The notes under the pieces are model-generated. The model had not been told where the DNA came from. It ran no database searches and saw only the letters and a program-made list of their open reading frames with translations. This document shows positions 60,430 to 64,000 of a stretch of 64,000 nucleotides of DNA, piece after piece. Position numbers and translations under genes: made by a program. This stretch comes from Pseudosulfitobacter sp. DSM 107133 (GTDB lineage: Bacteria > Pseudomonadota > Alphaproteobacteria > Rhodobacterales > Rhodobacteraceae): the NCBI RefSeq assembly GCF_022788695.1, contig NZ_CP085154.1:558001-622000 (forward strand), written 5' to 3'. Each line of letters starts with the position of its first letter. The first letter of the stretch is position 1.

Positions 60430-62100
60430 TCAAAAAACGCTCCCCCGAATACGGGTTCCAAGGGGTGGGCGCGACCAGTCGCTGTCATCGTCGTCGGGGT
60501 AGTCGAAATCGTTGTCCTGCTGCCGGTTTCCAACACCTTGATAATCGTATTCGACGAAATCCTGGCGGCTGGCATAGTAACCGAGTGCCGCAGCCACCGC
60601 GCTGTCACCGTGGCGGAAAAACCCATCCGACCCTTTGAAGCGGAAATCTCGAGGCACGCGGATAATGCCGTCGACGAATTGCAATGCCTGGTGATCAGCC
60701 AGAACGTCGGCGTGTGAAGGCAACAGGACCGTCTTGTCGCCAAACGCCTCGATGTAGGGGGGCATTTCGCGCGCATACCATTCACGGCTGAAGCTGACCT
60801 CGATGATCCGTTCACCATATCGCTGGACTGCCTTTTCGGCGAGATAGGCACCGTTGCCGGTTTTATCCATCGCCCCTTTGGCGAAGCGCGGTATGCGATC
60901 AAGGATGTAGAACAAGATGTCGCGCTGCTGGTCGAAGGGAATGTTGCGCAGTTCCACGATGAATTTGGTCCTGCGCACGAGATCCGCGCCGAGCTCATAG
61001 ATGACGATGTCGGTGACGTCGCCGTTGCGAGCAAAGTCTTCCCCCATGAAGTGCTGAAGGTTTTCGTCCAGAGCTTTCAGAACCGGGCCGAGAACCTTTT
61101 CACACCAAGCGAGTGCCTCGCCCTTACGCTTCTCGTCCGGGGCGTTCTTGAACTCGTCGCCTTGGGCCCAGTTCAACACTGGAATGCCTTGGGCCATGCA
61201 AGCCTCGATCTGGACGCGGGTGAGGGCAGCGCCTTCCATCTCGGCCGGCACGGCGTCCAGCTCCTGACGCATGGCGGCTGTGCGGGATCCGTAAGAGCCC
61301 CTGATGTTGGCCTCCCAGGCGTCCTGCGCCTTTTGCGACCAGTCCCATCCCCGCATCAGACAGACACGCCGGTAAAGCCCATTTTTGACTGCATCGCCGA
61401 AGGGGATGAAATGGACTTCAAACGGGTTCTTGCCCGCCCGCGCTTCCCGGATCAGCTCGTTGAAAGCGTTCAGATGGCCTTTATGGGTGGAAATGACCCG
61501 GACCTTGCCGCCCCAGATCAGCATCGCGTTCACAGCGTCGATAACTTCGCGGACATCCTTGTGATAGGCCGCCTCATCGATGACCACCACGCCCTGAAGG
61601 CCGCGAATGTTGGCCGGGTTGGAGGAAAGGGCCTCAACCCGAAAGCCGCTGTTGAACGTCACCCGATAGGCCGTGATGTCTCTGGAGGTGCCGTCCGGAC
61701 GCTCGTCTTTGAAGATGTATTCTTCGACCGGATGCAATTCGCCCGCGATAACCTTGGCAAAGTGGGCGACATAGCCGATGAATTCACGGCCCTTTTCTTT
61801 GGTGTCACCGATGTAGAAGACGTTGTCACCACCCGCAGAGCGTTTGGATGCCGCGATCAGCGTATCGTCCAGCGCCTCCGCAAAGGTGATCCCGGTTCGA
61901 CGGCCCTTTTCCGCAATCTTCAGGTTGGCCTTGTCAGCGAGCCAGTCTTTCTGGTGCTGCATCAAAATGCCGTCTTCCAACGGATCAAGATCGTCGGGGA
62001 TATCCGCACCACGCAGCAGATCACTGGGCAGTTTCTCTGGATCCCGTGCCAGAACAGCCGTATTCTGATCGGCTTCTGGTTTTGCCTCGATTTCAGACAT
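60430..62100 (-). CDS. Terminase large subunit (Mu gp28-like)
   Basis: 556 residues. ATPase features are a Walker A variant KGRRTGIT at 65-72 and Walker B VVVIDEAAYH with D175/E176; motif STHKGHLNAF is the coupling region. The nuclease half shows DITDIVIYELG-like strands and a late HGDSAVAAALGYYASR. This fits Mu gp28 (COG4373). It cuts and pumps DNA into the prohead; Mu-type phages package headful from integrated copies. ATG 62100 is preferred over GTG 62112; it overlaps the upstream gene by 8 bases. The C-terminal tail is acidic. Confidence 0.93.
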   Translation of the reverse strand: MSEIEAKPEADQNTAVLARDPEKLPSDLLRGADIPDDLDPLEDGILMQHQKDWLADKANLKIAEKGRRTGITFAEALDDTLIAASKRSAGGDNVFYIGDTKEKGREFIGYVAHFAKVIAGELHPVEEYIFKDERPDGTSRDITAYRVTFNSGFRVEALSSNPANIRGLQGVVVIDEAAYHKDVREVIDAVNAMLIWGGKVRVISTHKGHLNAFNELIREARAGKNPFEVHFIPFGDAVKNGLYRRVCLMRGWDWSQKAQDAWEANIRGSYGSRTAAMRQELDAVPAEMEGAALTRVQIEACMAQGIPVLNWAQGDEFKNAPDEKRKGEALAWCEKVLGPVLKALDENLQHFMGEDFARNGDVTDIVIYELGADLVRRTKFIVELRNIPFDQQRDILFYILDRIPRFAKGAMDKTGNGAYLAEKAVQRYGERIIEVSFSREWYAREMPPYIEAFGDKTVLLPSHADVLADHQALQFVDGIIRVPRDFRFKGSDGFFRHGDSAVAAALGYYASRQDFVEYDYQGVGNRQQDNDFDYPDDDDSDWSRPPLGTRIRGSVF

Positions 62101-62644
62101 GGTGACCACCACCTGTCACCTCGCGGCGCGCGCGCGTTAATGAAACCCAGCAGCCATCTAGATAGGCGACCCGCTGAGAAAAGCAGACGAAGGATTCATC
62201 CTCGAACTCAATTATGTCCTGAAGAATGAGACGAGTTTGAACAGATCCATAGGAAGCATAATTGCCGTCGACCACCCTGTGTGGATGTTCATAAAAGATC
62301 ACTTCGTTGATATAGCAGCAAAGTGGCTTCGCCGAGCCAGGCGCATCCGTCGGCAAAACATCTTTGATCGTGATGAACCAGGGGCTATCGACATCACGTT
62401 CAACCTCGGTGTCAGAAAGATCAACCGGATAGCCTTCTCGATAGGGGAAAAAGGCGTTCGAAATTGCTCGCAGACCTGCCATCGAAGGATGGTTGAACAG
62501 CCCTTCTTCCACATCTTTCCAATAGCTGCCGCAGATGTGACAATGGGGGTGCCAACTATCATCACTTGGCGCACCACATTGACAGAAATCACCCGCGCGA
62601 TCTTCAGCCTCCAGCAGAGCCGCCGCTATTTGCTGATGCCCCAT
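62093..62644 (-). CDS. Phage protein with zinc-ribbon-like cysteines, unknown function
   Basis: 183 residues. Near residue 20 it shows CQCGAPSDDSWHPHCHICGS, a CxC...CxxC arrangement with flanking histidines that looks like a zinc ribbon. The rest includes FFPYREGYPVDLSDTEVERDVDSPWF and YINEVIFYEHPHRVVDGNYASYGSVQT, which I do not recognise. It is wedged between the two terminase subunits and overlaps both neighbours. Could be a packaging accessory or a moron gene. Confidence 0.65.
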   Translation of the reverse strand: MGHQQIAAALLEAEDRAGDFCQCGAPSDDSWHPHCHICGSYWKDVEEGLFNHPSMAGLRAISNAFFPYREGYPVDLSDTEVERDVDSPWFITIKDVLPTDAPGSAKPLCCYINEVIFYEHPHRVVDGNYASYGSVQTRLILQDIIEFEDESFVCFSQRVAYLDGCWVSLTRARREVTGGGHHV

Positions 62645-62940
62645 CAGCAGCTCTCCCAGTATCCGTCACGCAACCAGCCGTGCCAGCCGCAATTCAGGTT
62701 GTGAACCGAAGGCGACAGCGTCGGGCGAGACAGCTCCCCATTCCAATTCCATGTCGGCCGGTCACCGTTTGGCTTGAATTTGTGGCCCACGTCGATCATG
62801 GCAATATCCCCGCAGCCACAGGGGCAGTAGAACCAGAACTGCGCCAGTTCTGCACCATTCGGGTGATTGACGAAAATACTCCCCGGAGCCTCGGTTTTCC
62901 GGTGATCCTCACGATCGACAAAATGAATGGCCCGGATCAT
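62644..62940 (-). CDS. DUF6527-like small zinc-binding protein
   Basis: 98 residues with FWFYCPCGCGDIAMIDVG, WNWNGELSRPTLSPSVHN and CGWHGWLRDGYWESC. This order (CPCGCG, W-x-W-x-G, PTL-PS, CGWHG-L-x-G-W) is the pattern I know as DUF6527. Members occur in phages and next to ubiquitin-like conjugation genes (ThiF/E2-type) in bacteria; no activity is established. The cysteines and His probably bind zinc. Overlaps both neighbours by a base or four. Confidence 0.7.
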   Translation of the reverse strand: MIRAIHFVDREDHRKTEAPGSIFVNHPNGAELAQFWFYCPCGCGDIAMIDVGHKFKPNGDRPTWNWNGELSRPTLSPSVHNLNCGWHGWLRDGYWESC

Positions 62941-63263
62941 TTGCGAGATCCTTGCCAGGCAAAGGCATGACGCACGGCAAGACTGTCTTCGCTCGCGGTG
63001 CTGTCGATCCCGCTGAGGTCCGGGCAGAAGTCGCTCTCGCCCAGCCGCCAGAGGTGGCGAATTGAGGCGTGATTGATGATCTTGGCGTCGGCTGGATAAA
63101 CCTCGATTGCGCGCGCATCTGGCCCCCAGGCGGCAGTTTTGATCGCGGCGAGCTGATCCCAGGTGATTGTGCCATCGTGTTTCACCATCAAATGACCGAG
63201 CCGGTCGTCACGCATGGTATCGAAACCGCAAAGATGCTCTTCAATGAAATCCGGATCAGTCAC
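62937..63263 (-). CDS. Small phage protein of unknown function
   Basis: 108 residues. The segment HLMVKHDGTITWDQLAAIKTAAWGPDARAIEVYPADAKIINHASIRHLWRL is well formed and recalls small phage proteins grouped as DUF7694, which I cannot verify here. Start and stop overlap the terminase small subunit and DUF6527-like genes by 4 bases (ATGA). Codon use is like the neighbours, so it is a real gene. Confidence 0.65.
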   Translation of the reverse strand: MTDPDFIEEHLCGFDTMRDDRLGHLMVKHDGTITWDQLAAIKTAAWGPDARAIEVYPADAKIINHASIRHLWRLGESDFCPDLSGIDSTASEDSLAVRHAFAWQGSRK

Positions 63264-63841
63264 CTGGATACCCCCAGCACCTTTGCGCGCAAATCGCTGG
63301 CCAGCTCGGCGCTCAAACCGGCTTCCGCAATGGCACCATCCATGGCAACAGCAACCCGGTCGCGTTCGGCCTTCGTCGCTTCTTCAGCCACGCGCTTGCG
63401 CTCATCGGCGAGCAGCTTCTGACGAATGCCTGAGCTGGACATCACATCCTTCAGCATCCGGCCGAGAAAATGCAGTTCCTGCGGGCTGATGTTTTCGCCG
63501 GTCTGGGTCATCTGATGTTGCATCACCTTGAAGGCCAAGGTGGTGATCATCTGGAACAACACGTTGTGGCGTTGCGCTTCCTCTTCCAGGCCGTTGTCTT
63601 TCATCCAGTCAGCCGCCCATGCGCTGGCTTCTTCCTGGTAGCGGACGAATTCGCTATATTCCTTGCCGAACGTGTGCAGCGCCGACTTGCCAATGCGCAA
63701 CGTGATCCCTGCATCCTCGAGACGAGCGTTCAAATCGTCGGCAAGCTGCTCATACCCGGCGAACCCGCCCGCTTTGAGCGCGTCTTTAAGCCAGGTCTTT
63801 TGCTCCTCTGGGAGCAGGTCAACTTTGCGCGGCGGGGGCAT
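63260..63841 (-). CDS. Terminase small subunit (Mu gp27-like, DUF3486)
   Basis: 193 residues. KVDLLPEEQKTWLKDALKAGGFAGYEQLADDLNARLEDAGITLRIGKSALHTFGKEY is the DUF3486 helix-turn-helix region, and the rest is long helix (ERKRVAEEATKAERDRVAVAMDGAIAEAG). In Mu the corresponding protein recognises packaging DNA for gp28. The gene precedes three small genes and the large subunit in one overlapping run. Confidence 0.88.
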   Translation of the reverse strand: MPPPRKVDLLPEEQKTWLKDALKAGGFAGYEQLADDLNARLEDAGITLRIGKSALHTFGKEYSEFVRYQEEASAWAADWMKDNGLEEEAQRHNVLFQMITTLAFKVMQHQMTQTGENISPQELHFLGRMLKDVMSSSGIRQKLLADERKRVAEEATKAERDRVAVAMDGAIAEAGLSAELASDLRAKVLGVSR

Positions 63842-63843
63842 GT

Positions 63844-64000
63844 TCAGACCCCCCGAGGGCTTGGGCGTTGAATGTCCGGGTGGGTGGAGCGCCCCAAGGC
63901 AATCTCGACACCTGTCTGGGTGGCGCGCACGACAACAAAGGCAACATTGTCATCGTAAGTGACAAACCCGTTTTCCCGCAGCCACGTCAGTTCGGTGACG
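63844..64000 (-). CDS. C-terminus of a Mu-like phage protein (VpaChn25_0724-type), cut by the window edge
   Basis: The frame is open from the right edge to a TGA at 63844-63846. The visible 51 residues contain LTWLRENGFVTYDDNV and end RSTHPDIQRPSPRGV. A winged-helix-like end followed by a terminal RPSPR motif matches the small phage protein encoded just before the gp27 gene in many Mu-like prophages (VpaChn25_0724 family, from memory). The N-terminus lies outside. Confidence 0.6.
   Translation of the reverse strand, partial: VTELTWLRENGFVTYDDNVAFVVVRATQTGVEIALGRSTHPDIQRPSPRGV

Larger units (their letters stand above)
37848..64000. mobile_element. Mu-like transposable prophage with siphovirus tail, right-hand part
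   Basis: All genes from 63.99 kb down to 37.96 kb run on the minus strand in phage order. The head module is of Mu type: gp27 (DUF3486), gp28 terminase, gp29/DUF935 portal, gpF, gpG, gpI protease, gpT-like capsid, gp36/DUF1320 and gp37-like. The tail module has a tube protein but no sheath or baseplate wedge genes, plus a 901-residue tape measure, so a long flexible tail is expected. The same combination is known from transposable siphophages such as RcapMu of Rhodobacter capsulatus. The transposase, repressor and lysis genes are not visible and should lie beyond 64000. No integrase is seen. The left boundary in window coordinates is approximate. Confidence 0.85.

Noticed and set aside
39108..64000. 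Gene transfer agent instead of a prophage
   Set aside because: Terminase, portal, protease and capsid are of Mu type (DUF3486, gp28, DUF935, gpI, gpT), not the HK97-type set of rhodobacterial gene transfer agents; only some tail tip genes look similar.

Overview
The window looks like a chromosomal segment of a GC-rich alphaproteobacterium of the Rhodobacteraceae/Roseobacter group. The pointers are family resemblance: a fused oligopeptide ABC ATPase, a PimC/PimD-like acyl-CoA dehydrogenase operon, a xylFHG-xylB locus with a ROK repressor, and a Mu-like siphophage of the kind known from Rhodobacter. Genus cannot be fixed by eye.

Host part (1-37.7 kb). At the left edge is a large MscS-type channel, cut by the window (its frame is open to base 3), then a DEAD-box RNA helicase. 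A minus-strand four-gene oligopeptide-type ABC transporter operon (10654 to 4773) follows, then a small predicted methyltransferase. At 11.5-18.6 kb lies a tight plus-strand acyl-CoA catabolic operon: a hydratase/3-hydroxyacyl-CoA dehydrogenase fusion, two acyl-CoA dehydrogenases, a hotdog thioesterase, a crotonase and an AMP-forming ligase. Minus-strand rpe and a nucleotide-sugar epimerase come next. The segment 20.5-30.3 kb is a pentose locus: xylB, a di-heme MauG-like protein, a secreted FG-GAP/UnbV propeller protein, a ROK repressor, xylF, xylH, a half-size xylG and a glucokinase. XylFHG would import xylose, XylB would phosphorylate xylulose, and Rpe would link it to the pentose phosphate pathway.

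The segment 30.3-37.5 kb is an amine/amino-acid catabolic patch: a PLP decarboxylase, a MarR regulator, an IclR regulator and a class I glutamine amidotransferase. Two enzyme genes here, an aldehyde dehydrogenase and a class III aminotransferase, have each lost their catalytic middle. A quinone oxidoreductase, a BON-MscS channel and a tRNA-Gln close the host part.

Prophage part (about 37.85 kb to beyond the right edge). All genes are on the minus strand, so the phage is read from right to left. The head module is Mu-type: gp27/gp28 terminase, gp29 portal, gpF, gpG, gpI protease, decoration protein and gpT capsid. The tail is long and non-contractile: tube, chaperones with a -1 frameshift site, tape measure, tip proteins and a 2575-residue repeat-built tip/fibre protein. 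Transposase, repressor and lysis genes are not in the window and should lie to the right. The points most worth following are the frameshift site GGGAAAC at 51610-51616, a nuclease-like domain on the gpF protein, the di-heme/propeller pair inside the xylose locus, and the two gutted catabolic genes.
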